Assembly (NCBI RefSeq): GCF_037392515.1 | Contig: NC_090291.1 | Coordinates: 39,021,001 to 39,085,000, forward strand | From: Haliotis asinina | Taxonomy: Eukaryota > Mollusca > Gastropoda > Lepetellida > Haliotidae | Direction of reading: 5' to 3' | Length of the DNA: 64,000 nucleotides | Shown: positions 1 through 14,100 of the stretch, one piece after another | Position numbering within the stretch: position 1 is the first letter of the stretch | How the letters are laid out: every line of letters starts with the position of its first letter | Translations under genes and position numbers: made by a program | The notes under the pieces: model-generated | The model's database searches: none | What the model was told of the DNA's origin: nothing | What the model saw: only the letters and a program-made list of their open reading frames with translations

Positions 1-2
1 TG

Positions 3-3000
3 CAACACCCAGTCCACCCAGATACGGATGTTTATAACACAGATGGGCAGAGTTTTTCTGCTGGTGGACTGACCTTTGAACTTCTTCAGCCAATGAGAAG
101 ATGGAAGATCACATACAGTGGATTGATGAGGTACAGGAGCCATCTCAAAAACATGAAGATAATTTTGATCTTTTGGATTTTCATATTTAATCTACTTGTT
201 TGGTGAAATTTGATTGACATACACACAAAAAGATTTAGTGAAGTTTTTTTGTTTAATAATCTATCACCCAATCACTATGAAAGTGTGACCTTGTACCGTA
301 AGGTTCCGCTATGGAAAAACCCAATATATAAGACTACATATATGTTTAATTCAGTGATGAAACTGCTTTTGAAATATCATTGAATAGCAATACTTAATCC
401 TCATTAAAGTGAAAGATTTACAAACAGTTAAATGCTCTGATTTCACTTCCAGAGTAGGACTGTGCAACGATGTGGACACCAAACCTGACAAGTTTGTGGA
501 GACCAAGATTTCCTTCATGTAAACAAATACTTATCATTTTTGTTACTATCAATATCAAAAGGTTGGTCTGGTCAGGCTCACTGATTTGTTGGATGCATGT
601 TGGGGAGGATCTAGAGAGAGGGGTGTGGGTATGAACAAAATTTCCCTTTGAAGAGAATTTCCCCCTAACCTTTGAACTTCATCTTTTATGTGCACCCCAT
701 TTCTCCCAAATCCTGGATACAGCCCTGCACGTCATCGTATCCAAATTGTGTGGATAGATGTTCAAGATGTCATTCACTGGATTGTCTGGTCCAGACTCAG
801 TTATTTACAGGCTGTTGTCATATAGTTGGATTACTATGAAACAATAAAGAAACAAAGTTTTCAAAATTCATACCAGAAGTGAAAATATGAGTTATCTCCT
901 TTGCTTATGTCCATCTATGCCCAATGCTTGCTTGAGTATCACATACCAGTTAGGTGCTTAAAACTCTTGAATCAAATTTGCTGTGACAGTATGTTTTCTC
1001 AGGTTAATTTTAAATTATCAGTTTACAGGTCTTGATATGACTGAAATGGTGTAAAGCAGAGAACATCTTATTTGATTGATTCAGTTTTATACAAACTTCA
1101 GTTGGGATGCCTTCACTGACCACTTTAACTTTGACATGGACATCAGTGCTTCGGCCATCGCTGATGGTGTTGCTAGGGAGCTGTGGACGAAGGAATTCTG
1201 GGCCAGACTTCAAAAGTGAGTGAGTGAGTGAGTGAGTGACAAAGGAATTCTTGTCCAGACTTCAAAGAGGAGTGAGTGAGGTTTTACAATGTCACGGTTG
1301 GGGGGACACCAAGAAATGGTGCCACACATTGTACCATAGTGAGAAATAGAAAACAGGGTCTTGAGTGTGATGAGCAGAGGTTTTAGCCATTACGCTAACC
1401 CATCACCACAGCTAAGGTGAGATATGGCTACATTGTAAACGGATGTTTATTATGTTAGCATGGCTATAATAGGAAGGCTGACATTAAAATCACCTGTATG
1501 GTGGACGACCAGGTAACATGAAGTGCGATAGTTGGGTCCATATTTCTATTTTCATCCCAGACAGTTAAGAAAAAAATTGGATTATTTGTTTTTATAAAAG
1601 GAGAAGTACACTTTGTGATTTTGTGTATGTTATGCAAAAACAGTTTGTTGGCAAATATGAGTATTATCCAAACGATAGATTTCCATTTTCTGTCAACTAC
1701 ACTTCATACCATTAATATTTATATTTTAAGGGTCAAGTTTGGACCTCAGCTATCTATGAGATCAGTTAATATACAGTCATAGATGGTATCTAAATAAAAA
1801 AAAAACTTGTTATAAATATTTCTTTTAAGCCAGAGTGTTTTGCAAAGTATGGTAGAATACCAAACATGTTAAACTTTGTGTCCAAGTATTTACAATATTT
1901 TTATATGCAGCTGATTGAAAGAGTATTAAGTAACATACAATATTGTGATTTGGTTGAAAAGAAAGGGTCTGATTTTCTATCAGAAATAAAAAAAATAGTA
2001 TGTACGTTACTGTTGTGAAATCCATGGAAATCTGTCACTGATGAGGGGTGTCATATTTCAGCAAGCATCAGACCCACTATGAGCAGTGGGGGGAGATGAG
2101 GGGGAGGATTGCAGTGGAGGGGTACGAGGAGAGACGACTCAATCTCAAAACAATGCGAGATCATAGCTATGGTGAGTTCTTGATGGAAACAATGGTGGCT
2201 CAGACTTCTGGCTGAACATGTTGATGGATGCTAGAGTGAGTGAGTGGTTTTTATGCTGCTTTTAGCAATACTCCAGCAGTATCATGGGAGGTTGTGCAGG
2301 ACAAAGGAAATGGGTTTCAATCTAGTACCCATGTGGGGAACTGAACCTTGATCTCGGTGTGACAAATGAACACTTTAGGCACTTAGCTACCCTGCTTCCT
2401 CTCATGGATACAAAAGTGACCCTGGTGTCTGTTACCACAACTGTGCAAGGCCTCAGAATAATGCTTAAGAAACAAGGCATTTGTGCTGGCAAAATTATTC
2501 AAGATTTCCCTTTGATTCAATTTTTCATATATATTCTAGGGTCTGGGAGGCCATCTACCGATCCCTTTCTGAACACTTTGTTTGTGTTTCAGGTGTGAGG
2601 GACTGGAGAAGCTTCTACCGATACATGATCCATTTTGTCTATGTGGAGGTGAGCCATTGCAGCTAACCCTGGATCATATATAGTACCTAAGAAACAGCCA
2701 GTTTGTCATTTCAATCAAAGTAAATACTTAGTGGGTACTAGTGAGTTTTGAAGACAGTGAAACGGACTGCAAGTCACAAGGGGAGAATAACAAATTTAGG
2801 CAAGGCCAATTATATTTATTGTTTTTGTCCTTAGAAAACATAAAGGCATGAGGATAAAATAGATATAAAAAAAATCACAATTAGAGGTAATATTCCTTTT
2901 AAGTGTTCAAAATTTTTCACTTTGGCAATTTATTAAGTGCGTATGGGGCAAAAAATATACCATATAAAACTAATTTCTTTCACATTTATATTTGGCCTAT

Positions 3001-5177
3001 ATAAAAGTAGAACCTTATTTTCTGAGTAGTGAAAATCAATTTTTATTAGTTTTCTTATTCTTGAAAAAAATATGACCAGGATCCGTAAAACAAGAATAAA
3101 AATTGGTCTGGCCTTATGTTTGTGTTTCAGACTGGCTTGACGGCCCAGGTGGGGATTGTCAGTCATCCAGATACAATGTCACAGTGAGTACCGGCCTTAC
3201 TCCATTGTTTGGAGTCTAGACAGGGCAGGATAATATAACAGTGCATGATATACCTCTGTGGGGAAATAGTGGGACTTAGATTCATGAGTCATTTCTTATC
3301 TCCCCTTTGTGAAACCTGTAACCCATTATTGTCTCCCCTTGGTTATTCAAGGAAAACTAGAGGCATGTTTAGAAACATGAGCGCCCACGAACCATCCTTA
3401 CAGCTGCCTCGCCAAACGAACAAAGATGGCAACCATGTTTAATGGAAATAACCCATCCAAATCATCATCATTAGTTAGCATCCACCTGACGAATGGCAAG
3501 GAATAGCCAAGAAACATTGTGTAAAGAATAAAGAAGAAGTTGACATACGTTACATTTTGTCTTATACATGTTTAATGTCATTCGTCTATACTCGCCCCTT
3601 TCCGTAACCTCCAACAAGAAGACGAAAAGCTATTTGGCTTTTCCCAGAATAACATGAATTGGTCACGAATGGTTTAAACGGTTCTGAACAGGTCAGGTTT
3701 AAATAACCAATGATTGCCTCCCCCGCATTAATATATCATGTGGCTTTCAGAGTAAAGATTTATTTGTATGGAGATGAAATGTTTTACTGTCGGTTTGAAT
3801 CCTAATACATGACACAGAATAATCTAAATCTTTATTTGTACCATTCAGGATTGTGTTTGATTTCTAGTATTTGGTCTAACTGTTCTTGTATACTAGCTGG
3901 GTTTTACAGTCATGAAAGTTATTCTGTTCATGTGTCTCCAGTTTGATGATTGGGTACGTGTCCTACCCCAATGGGGACCTTGTGTCAGTGAGTCACGTCA
4001 GCCTGAAACTGTGGGAGGTAGGAGAAGATGGGACCCCACCCAAACAGTACAGCTTCACCTTTACTGCAGGTATGTCTCACTAGTGTAGATGAGCTTCAGG
4101 TCAGGTGTTAGAGGAGTTAACTCTAGGAAAATCTCGTTAGTGGAGTAGATGTGAGCCTACAGTTAAAAAGATAACCCTATCTAGGTTTTATGTGGACAGT
4201 TTCATCAGGAGCTGAATATCTTAGAAGTCACTCAGTTTGACAGCCGCTTGTCAAAATATCCAAACTAGAGCTGGACCTGATTTCTCAGAACAAATTTAAG
4301 TTTTTACTCCAGTTTCAAACTGAGTTTGACAAATTGAAACAGCTGCATTTTTAACTCGTCTGTACTTTAAGATAAAAAAAAGTCCATACCCACTTAAGTA
4401 ATCTATCCACAAACTGAAATTGTGTACTTTGTGTGTGTTTGACATCAATTTTAGTTCCTTCTGGGAAATGCATTTTCCTGTTTTCTCAATTTTGAGCAAT
4501 AACTCTAAAGTCAAAATTCTGACTTAGGCTTGCTTTAAGAAATCGGGACTGGGTCTCCAACAACCTGTGCCTGTTGTAAAATGCGACGAAAGGGACCAGA
4601 TGGTCAGGCTTGTTGACTTGGTTGACAAATGTCATTGGTTCCCAGTTGCCCAGATCAATGACATTGTCTGGTCTTGGCTCAATTTTTACAGACTACCATC
4701 ATATAGCTGGAATATTGCTGTGCAGTGTGAAATGATAAACAAACCTGCAAATAACCTGAAAGGAATCAAACAATATTACTCTGTTGTTTTCATTGGTTTA
4801 TTTACTTTCACATACTTTCATTGTATTTCACACTGAAAGTTGTATGGTGTCCATATTTCGTGAAAGACCTCTCTGCATCTAACACAAACTTACTTCTTGA
4901 CTGCTGATATATGGAAACCTAGAATTTTTGAATATATCTTGATTTCTATTGGTCCTTAGTGGTGTAGCCATTCGTTATCAACAGATATATGACTCTGCTA
5001 GTGAATCTTTAGCTTTTGTATTATCACAGACAATCAGCTGTACACCATCGAGGTACGGACAGGCATAACACCTGTGTGGTATCACCATGATGACCGTGGG
5101 GGAAAGGTGATGGAGGTGTTCTGTAACTACACAGTCAATGGCCGGGACGGCAGAGGGCTAGTGGAGTACTTCTACAG
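3..5177 (+). CDS. Exons 1-8 of the phosphotransferase gene: CrtC/AttH/Svf1-like lipocalin region
   Basis: These exons encode visible residues 1 to about 267. The clearest mark is RDHSYG followed by VRDW (residues ~134-144), read across the exon 4/5 junction at 2171/2593. An RDHSWG-x-R(D)W motif is known from the tandem-lipocalin proteins related to CrtC (hydroxyneurosporene hydratase), AttH and yeast Svf1. Other landmarks are LLQPMRRWKITYSG (residues ~30-43), a repeated beta-rich texture and GRGLVEYFYR just before the ATP domain. No catalytic claim can be made. In that superfamily the fold binds hydrophobic ligands, so a ligand-presenting role is an inference. The fusion to the downstream kinase domain is supported by unbroken exon phase. 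Family assignment rests on motif memory, not a search. Confidence 0.65.
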
Positions 5178-8100
5178 GTAGAACAATCGCTTGATCCATG
5201 TTGACATTCAAAGTCAATGAGCCACTCACGTGCACCCAGAACCTGGTGAAGATCATTAGTGCATGGAATTGTTAATGAACTGATCACACAGTTAGTCATT
5301 TTGACAGTGATTGTTTGAAGAATTTTTCAAAAGTTTTAATGTGCATAGTCCTTTCAAATATGTTTTTGTTGAACCTTTTTAATTTATACAGTCAAATGTC
5401 TGCACCAGACTGTCATAGTATGATGGCAACTTAACTCCAAAATCATCTGCCTACACAGAAACCCTGATGGCCCCAGTTACATCCAGCAGACATCAGTCAG
5501 GATGCTGACAGAGCCCTCTAGTGAAGAGACTGTGCATGAAAAGGACAGCCTCATTCTGACTTTCACCCATCCTGCCTGTGCTTGTTCCCAGCTTGTAGGA
5601 GGCAAGGGCTCCCAGCTGGCTCTACTCTCACAGGTCCAGGCTGAGGTGAGAGAAAAAGTGAAGTCTGGTCTGGACACACCACTGATAGATTGCATGAACA
5701 ATAACTTCTCGTGAGTGATTTAGATTAGTTTTATGCTGCACTGAACAATATTCCAGCTAAATGGCAGCAGTCAGTATATGGCCAAGTCTGGATGAGACAT
5801 TTGAGTGATTGACAGCATGAGCATCGATCTACACAACTGGGATACAATGCCATGTGTCAGCCAAGTCACTGAAGCTGACCACCAGATCCCATTGGTTGCT
5901 TCTTGCTACAAGCATGGGTTACTGAAGATCAATTCAAGTCAGATCTTCATGTGTTGCATGCCATTACGCCATGACCTTAAAGTTAAATATTGTGAACATT
6001 GACAAATGTTGTAGACCGCAAATCATGAACCTTACTGTCTGTATACATGACCTCTTAAAACCAGACAGAGATAATCCAGCAGGATAATGTGGAATAGGAT
6101 AGCCTAATGGTAAAAGCATCTGCTCATCATGCTGAAGATCCAGTTTTGATTCTACACATGTGTAAAGGTTATTTCTGATGTTCCCTAACATGATATTTCT
6201 GGAATATTGCTAAACATGATGTAAACCAAACTCACTCACTCACTCATCCAGGACCAAGGTCAAACATGGGAACTTCAGTCCTTCAGTTCCCTGAGAATCC
6301 AAGGCTTATGCTTATAGAGGTTTGGTTCTCCTTGTCATTAACAAAGATATGACAGTATGAACTCACTTCCTTCTATTAAGGCAATGATGGGGTAGCCCAG
6401 CTGTTCAAGTGTTCACTCATCACACTATGTGAATTCTTGGGTACAATGTGTGAAGCCCATTCCTGGTGTCCCACTGCCTTAATGTTGCTGGAATATTGTT
6501 AAAAGCAACGTGAAACCACTTCCTCACTCCCTCTGTTTACCTCAAGGGTAGCTCTACAGCATGAACTTGCTGACTATGTGAGGTCATGGCTGAGGTATAA
6601 GCTTAGGGGCTTTGTTAATTCTTCCCATATTTCCTAAAATAAATAAGTTGTTATCGCAACTATCCCAGCATAACTAATGGTCAGTTGCTAAATGTTATGG
6701 TGTCTCCTCTTGGGCCTTGAAGCCTCTTCCGTGGTGTTGTGGGTGGAGCAGACGGTCACAGGTTCGATCCTCACCTGTGTCATACCAAAAGACATTACAA
6801 TAGCGTACTTGTCGATCTCTGGTACTACAATGGGTACTACAACTGCTGATCAGCAGTCAATATACTGTGTCTGAGTGGGGTATTCATGCTTAACTATGGC
6901 AACATACCTCACTAGGCTGGCAATATAAAACCAGCTTAAGCCTGAGCTAGTACAAGCAGCCACACATACACACACATGCATGTTGTCATATGAGCGAAAT
7001 ATTCTTAAGTATGATGTTACTTCCCATTTCACCTCACCTGACTTTGCCGTCTTTCAGCTGAATATCACAGTACCGAGTGGTGTTTGTGTCACACTAGCGG
7101 CCTTCAACAGACAGCTCCAGGTAAATCCATACACACCTGTTGTATACACTTGGAATATGTATGTGGAACATTTAAAAAGTGCATTTGTCAAATATTAATT
7201 GTTAAAGCGTGTCTGATAGTACGTTTTTGTGTAATATGCAAATTTTTTAAATGTTATAGGTTGTTATGCTCTCCTGGAATATGTCAAATTCATAAATCAC
7301 CAGTCTTTTGTGATATGCTGTTAACATTTGTTGATGATAATCCTTGTCAGTGATTAAGTGTAATCTTGACACTAAGTCTAATCTTGACACAATACTTTAT
7401 TAAGTGAAATAACTTTAATACAGTTTGACTTCATGATCCAAGCATTGAAATAAATGTATTTGTACACATACAGAATAGCGGATACCTAGAACATATAGCT
7501 ATTGACGTCACTTGATGTGTCGATGTATAGGAAGCACAGGCAAGCAAGAAAATGACCTTGACCCACTTCTGCTTTGGTAAACAAAGATGGTGGAAGGTAT
7601 CTGCTGTTCTGTAATCGTACCAATGTATTTTCTCTTGTCATCATGATTTCTCCTTTCTGTTCCCAGTCAAATGATTGTCTGGACGTATCCATTGAAAAAA
7701 TCAGAGGCAGTATTTTGTAAGTATTCATGAGAGATACCGAGAGTACATGGGTAAATAATGTAAATTTTGCCAATGTATGCTCACAAAATATCAGTATTCT
7801 GATGCCATCATTTTGTTAGAAAAAAGAACTGCTTTTTTTTGTGAGTGAGTGAGTGAGTTTAGTTTTACGCCACACTCGGGAATATTCCAGCTATATGGCG
7901 GCAGTCTGTATATAATCGAGTCTGGACCAGACAATCCAGTGACCAACAACATGAGCATCTATCTGCATAATAGGGAACCGATGACATGTGTCAACCTAGT
8001 CAGTGAGTCTGACCACCCAAGGTTTTGTTTCATTCTGGTATATTTTCTCTAAAGGATGGCTTATCATGTCAGTTTCTTGAAGTGTATTAGTTTTAACTGA

Positions 8101-11100
8101 GCGGTTTCCATATCTAGCTATATATACAGTTTGTCAAGATCTGTTTGTACTTGTTTCTTTTGCTTTTTACATTATCTTTCTTTATTGCCAAATTGTCCCA
8201 CCCCTAATAACAATAATAATAATTTAAATAGTTTCTAAATGTAGTTGGTCATCAATGATGTATTCATCAAAGCTATCTTTTTTTGGTATTGTGCTGTCAT
8301 TTCTGTAATTATAGTCTTTATCATGCTTACATAATCTTTATCTCATAATAATTATTAATTTTTGAAAAAACCTTACCGCATATAATATCTGATATCTTGA
8401 TTGTAACCGTTATGGGGAATGGTCAGGTTTGAAACTTCAATTTTGATCAGTTTTGGCTTTTAACAAAGACAGTAGTATGTTATGTGATGCCCCAAAGCAT
8501 TTGGTATTCCTTGTTTTAGGGGATTTATTTGGTCCACAGGTTTATTTCACTTTGTGGATTGTGGAAATCAAAATCAGCCTTTGATTTAATTATCAGTTTT
8601 CTTGCCTTAGCCATAAAAGGCGATTATGCTTGTTGTAAGAGGCAACTAATGGGGTGGTCAGGCTTGCTGACTTGGTTGACACATGTCATTGGTTCCCAAT
8701 TGTGCAGATCGATGCTATTGCTGTCAATCACTGGATTGTCAGTCCAGACTCGATTATTTACACACTGCCACCATATAGCTGGATATTGCTGAGTGTGGTG
8801 TAAAACTAAACTCACTCACTCACTCTTGCTGTAGGAGTATTTATGTTTTTCATAATTATACGTGTCATAATTTTGTATGACATTCCAATCTCCACACAAT
8901 ACTATGTGATCACTCTCCATTCAGCAAATTAAAGTATCAATTTTGTCAGAAGAGCCTGGATAGACAGCACTAGGGTCATATATGGCAATGATTGCAAAAT
9001 GATAATCCTCTATCGTTTGTTCATCCTCTTCTCTAATTCTGTCAAACTTAGGCCATGTGCAAGTTAGACTGAAAGCTGATTCTTTTGTGTCATCCTGTCA
9101 GGTAATCAGTGTTAACTTCATTATGAAGAAATTTTAAGAAATTTCTTCATCCTTGACAACGATCCTCAAAAAACTTTATTCTTTTGTAGGGATTGTAACT
9201 ATGACAACCTGTCCAGTGCCTGTTCTGACACAGTAGAACTTTTTGCAACCACACCTATCTTTGAGAATGTGAGGGCGGCTATCTTGGATAGTCTGTGCTC
9301 TCTCTTCACCGAGAGTTATGAATCAAAGAGATTTGCTATCAGATCCTCAGCTGCAGGTAACTGTTGTGCTACCCAGAATCACAATTGCATGAGAGGTCTC
9401 TACAGTCCCTACTTTGTGGTGAACTGAAGCAGAAATGTATGAGAGGATCTGAGAGTGTCTACTTTGCAGAGAAGTTGTCTTTTCCCCTTGTGTGGTACTC
9501 CAACCAGTACTGGTTCTGCTTGACTTTGGCTCCAGATGCTACAAGGCTGGTTTACAGATGACATATATAATGCATTTGTAGAGCACCGTATGTCCACCTC
9601 AGTGGTGCTTATTACGCACAATGTGCAGATGTCATTACTCTGGTTAACCTGCCTGCAAGAAAGTAGAAGGTGAAGACATATGAACATCTTGTCCCTCCTG
9701 GTACCCATTCACTGGTGGATGAACAGGGGTGAGACCACAAGTGTCACATGTGCTTCATTGTGGGCAAGACTGAAGCCCTTAGAACTCTCAGGTGTCAAGC
9801 TGCCAAACACTGTCACCCATCCAATGAATCTCTGTAATTAACTTCAGTTGATTTGGGCAGAAGAATATGCACCACTGTGAGTGACCATAATACCGTCACA
9901 CAGATTTCGCTGTCAGGGTGAGTGAGTGATTGAGAATGGCTTTAGATAGCAATTTTAGAGCCATCTCACTAGAAATGGACCTCAAACATTGTAGCCATGT
10001 AGGGAATCAAACCCATGACTTCAGTGTGATGAGCCAACTCTTTAACCACTAGGCTACCCAACTGCCCCTTATTTTGCTGTAATACATGTATACATGTTCA
10101 GCATGTTACTACAAGTCTGTCTGTTGCAGGTGAAGATGGCAAGGAAGCATCAAGTGCTGGACAGATGGAGACATTCCTAGGTGTCACTGGGGTCAGAGAG
10201 GTGAGTGATGGGGGTCACTGAGGTGAGTTATAGGGGTCAGTGATGGGAGTCATGGGTTTTGTGCTGGGCATCAGTGAGAGGGTTGATAGGGGGTCAGTGA
10301 CGGGGGTCATTGGTTTGTGCTGGGTGTCAGTGGAGTGGGTGATAGGGGGTCAAAGATGGGGGTCATTGGTTTGTGCTGGAGTCAGTGAGGTGGATGATGG
10401 GGTCAGTGACAGGGGTCATTGGTTTGTGTTGTTGGTCAGTGGAGTGGGTGATGGGGGTCAGTGATGGGGGTCATTGGTTTGTGTTAACAGTAATTGGGAA
10501 TGTTGATAGGGTCAGAAATGGACTTACTAACATGAATATTGTGATATTAGTTCTGTTGTCCTCCATAGATTCTTGATGCAGTACGGAAATGCTGGGCCTC
10601 TGCTTACACATTCCAAGCTGTGGAGTATCGCAGGTGAGTGTTAACTAAAAGAAAGCCTGTTTACTTTACACTGCATGTTTGTATACACTCTTTTGATAGA
10701 TAGGCATCAAAGTACTGTCATCTTTCACTGCACTCCAGTGATATGAAAAAAAAACCAATTTGAAAATAACAGAAAATGGCTGAATTATTGGTGATAATCA
10801 TTTTGTGCCTCCCAGTGGAGGCTGCACAGTGTTCTTTGATATCATGAAATGTTTGAAACTAGTACCGAAATGACATACTTCTTTCCACTGGTGCCTGTGT
10901 AATATAAGCTCTTTCAGAACCTTTATCAGACTTTTTATATGTCCAGACAACATGGCCAGCCAATCAGGACAGCTGTGGGTGTGGTCATACAAGAAATGGT
11001 CCAATCAGAAGTCTCAGGTAATTTCAGGCAGTAAATAGTTAAGTGTCAGCCTTGTAATTTCTGGGGTACTCAAGTTTTTCTGAGTCATATACATTTTACT

Positions 11101-14100
11101 AATCAGTGTTACTTTACATTCGTAAATGTTTGTCTGTGGTAAAGCCCACTGCTTGCTTTCACTTCTTCTGTTCAGGTGTTCACACTGTTTACTCATCTTG
11201 TGTTGAGGTGTTCACACTGTTAATTGCCCTTATGCTCCAATGAGAGCACTGTCTACTATTATTTTGTTAAAGTGTTCACACTGTTGACTCTTATTGTGTC
11301 AAGGTGTTCACAGTGTTGACCTCTCTTATGTTCAGATGTTAACACTTCCATAAAGCTGGAATATTGCTGAATGCTGCATAAACTAACTCTCACTAAACTC
11401 ACTTAAGGTGTTAACAGTGTTTATACACCAGGTGTTTAGGTGTTAACAGTGTTTCACTCTTTGTGTTCAGGTGTTTTGTTCACGGCAGATCCTATCTCAG
11501 GCAGCACCAGCAAGCTGACACTCAATGCCAACTTTGGCCTTGGTGAGGTAGGGGAGATAACCATTGTGTGTTTAAGGTATTATGAGTATAAAACTGTTAA
11601 ATCTGATCATTACAGCTGCTGACCTTTGAGTGCTGAGTTGCACCCCTTAGCTGTACCTCATAGTGATTGAGTGAGTTTGGTATTGTACCACTTTTAGCAA
11701 TATATCCTGCAATATCAAGGCGGGAGACACCAGAAATGGGTTTCACACATTGTACCCTTGTGGGAAATCGTACCCAGATGTTCGGCATGCACGACATGCA
11801 AACTTCTTTAACCTTTTGGCTATGGCAGCCCTCCAAGTACCTCAGAAATGTTAAAGACCTGTTGTGTCTATTCCAGAATTGTTCATATATTATTATGAAG
11901 TACACGTATAAATGACTGTCTTGAGGTTTGTTTTTTAAGTAATGGAAATTTAAGTTCTTCTTTGCCTCATTTTTCCTCCACAACCTACCCCATCTAATCA
12001 CTCCATGCTCAGAGTTTTAACCTCTGATCCCCACTCTCTCAACCTCCATGCCCTGACTAAGAACACTACATGCAGACCATAAACCTCAACCATTAATCTC
12101 TCTCTAACCAAGAAAACCCACACACCCATACATCAGTGGCGTAGCCCAGTGGTTAAAGTGTTCGTTCTTTTCACCAAAGACCCAGGTTTGTTCCTCCAAC
12201 TGGATACAGTGTATGAAGCCCATTTGTGGTGTGCCCACTGAGATAATGCTGGAACATTGCTAAAAGTGGTGTGAAACCATGTTCACTCCCTACACCCTCA
12301 CAAAACCCCCAACCCTTTCATCCAAAAAGCATGTCAAAAAACCCAAGCTCGAAACCCTAAATGCTAAATTGTCCACCACCTCATACAAAACAAGAAACCC
12401 AACACCCATGTCCGAGACCATCTCCCAATCCCCAGGTTGCGAGTTTTCTTGTAAAGTGCCTGGACGGCTATCAAATGCCGGTTGACATCATCAGTGGAAA
12501 CTGAAAGTGAAACAGCTGGAAAAACATAAGATTTTATACCCCGTGTATAATGCGACCCTCCCTTCCTGACCCCCTCATTCCAGGTACGAAAAACTCACAT
12601 TATATGCGGGTATATACGGTAATCACTGACTCTTCTTCTCCAGTCTGTGGTGTCAGGGAAGGCTGATCCGGACACCTTCACAGTAAGGCGGAGATGGGGG
12701 GACCACCTGGACATCACAGACAGACATCTCGGCAAGAAGAACATGATAATGGTCATGACAGGTTTGTTGTCATATGCTACAACATTAGGGTACTGGTCAT
12801 ATTGTCTTGATGGGGTACAGATGGGGTAAGAGACCCCAGACATCCCACCCAATACAACCCGATGTGGGTCAGAATTGATCTTCAGTAACCCATGCTTGTT
12901 GTAAGAGGGAACTAACAGGATCAGGTGGTCAGGCTTCCTGAGTTGGTTGACACATGTCCATATTCCAACAGTGTCGATTGATACCCATCATTGGATTGTG
13001 TGGTTCAGACTCAATTATTTACAGACTGCTGCAATATGGCTAGACGATTAAACTAAACTTATTCCAATACAGTGCCTTACAGGCACAATGTCACATATTT
13101 TCGACAATATTTTGGCCTGTATTTGGGGACTATGCACTCAATTTATCTTCCTGTAGATGCAGTGAAAGACTTATGATACCGTGTGGCTTGTTTGAAATCT
13201 GTAATTGAAACTTTGAGGTAAACAGCTTCCAAACAGAAAACACGTGCCATGTATGGATTGCAAATAATTACCCCCTTCATCAAAAACTGTCACACATGGT
13301 GTTGTTGGTCTTTACCAAACTGGTTTCAGTCACAAGTTGGGTGTAGGACATTCATAAAGAGTGCTCTAAGGGACGTAACTCTATAGGATATGCTGGAAAT
13401 AATATTTGGCCAGAGGACGGTGCGAGAGTTGATTTAATGCAACGTTGCATTAAATCATTCAAACATTTTCATATAATGTTGTAATCTAAATTACTTTTAA
13501 TATATATTATTTGGAAGCTTCCCTGAGGGCTGATAGTATTACTGAGAGACATGAATTATTTATTTTTTGAAGTGTGGTGTAATATGGTGCCTTTAAGCTT
13601 CCTAGTGCCACAACGCATTCATAGTGCTATGGCATGCATAAGCCTATGGTAAACAATAGAGTTATGACAGGTCGTAATGTTGCAAACACTTTGTGAATAG
13701 AGACCCCGGAGTCTTAATCTCACCCACACTCTACCGGACTGGTGGTAACCTGAATTACACGATGTTTGACCGATATGCTTGAAGGTAGGAATTACATGAA
13801 AATGAAATCAGTAGTTGGTATTATTACATGATGTTGTTTAGGTGTATACACAATGCTTGGGTTGATTCCCAGTGACAGGTCTTTAAAATACACATGAGGA
13901 TAGTAGCTTTGGAATATGGACATAGTTATACAGGGTTTGGACCCAACTGGTGTTTGTACATGTTCAGGGAGCAGTGTGTTTGTACATAGATATCCAGGGT
14001 TTGGGCTCAACCTGTGTCTATACATGTTCAGGGACCAGTGGTGTTGAGGAGAAGAATGTTGTTGCCGATGATGCTGTGGCAAGTCTCTCAGATGACAATG

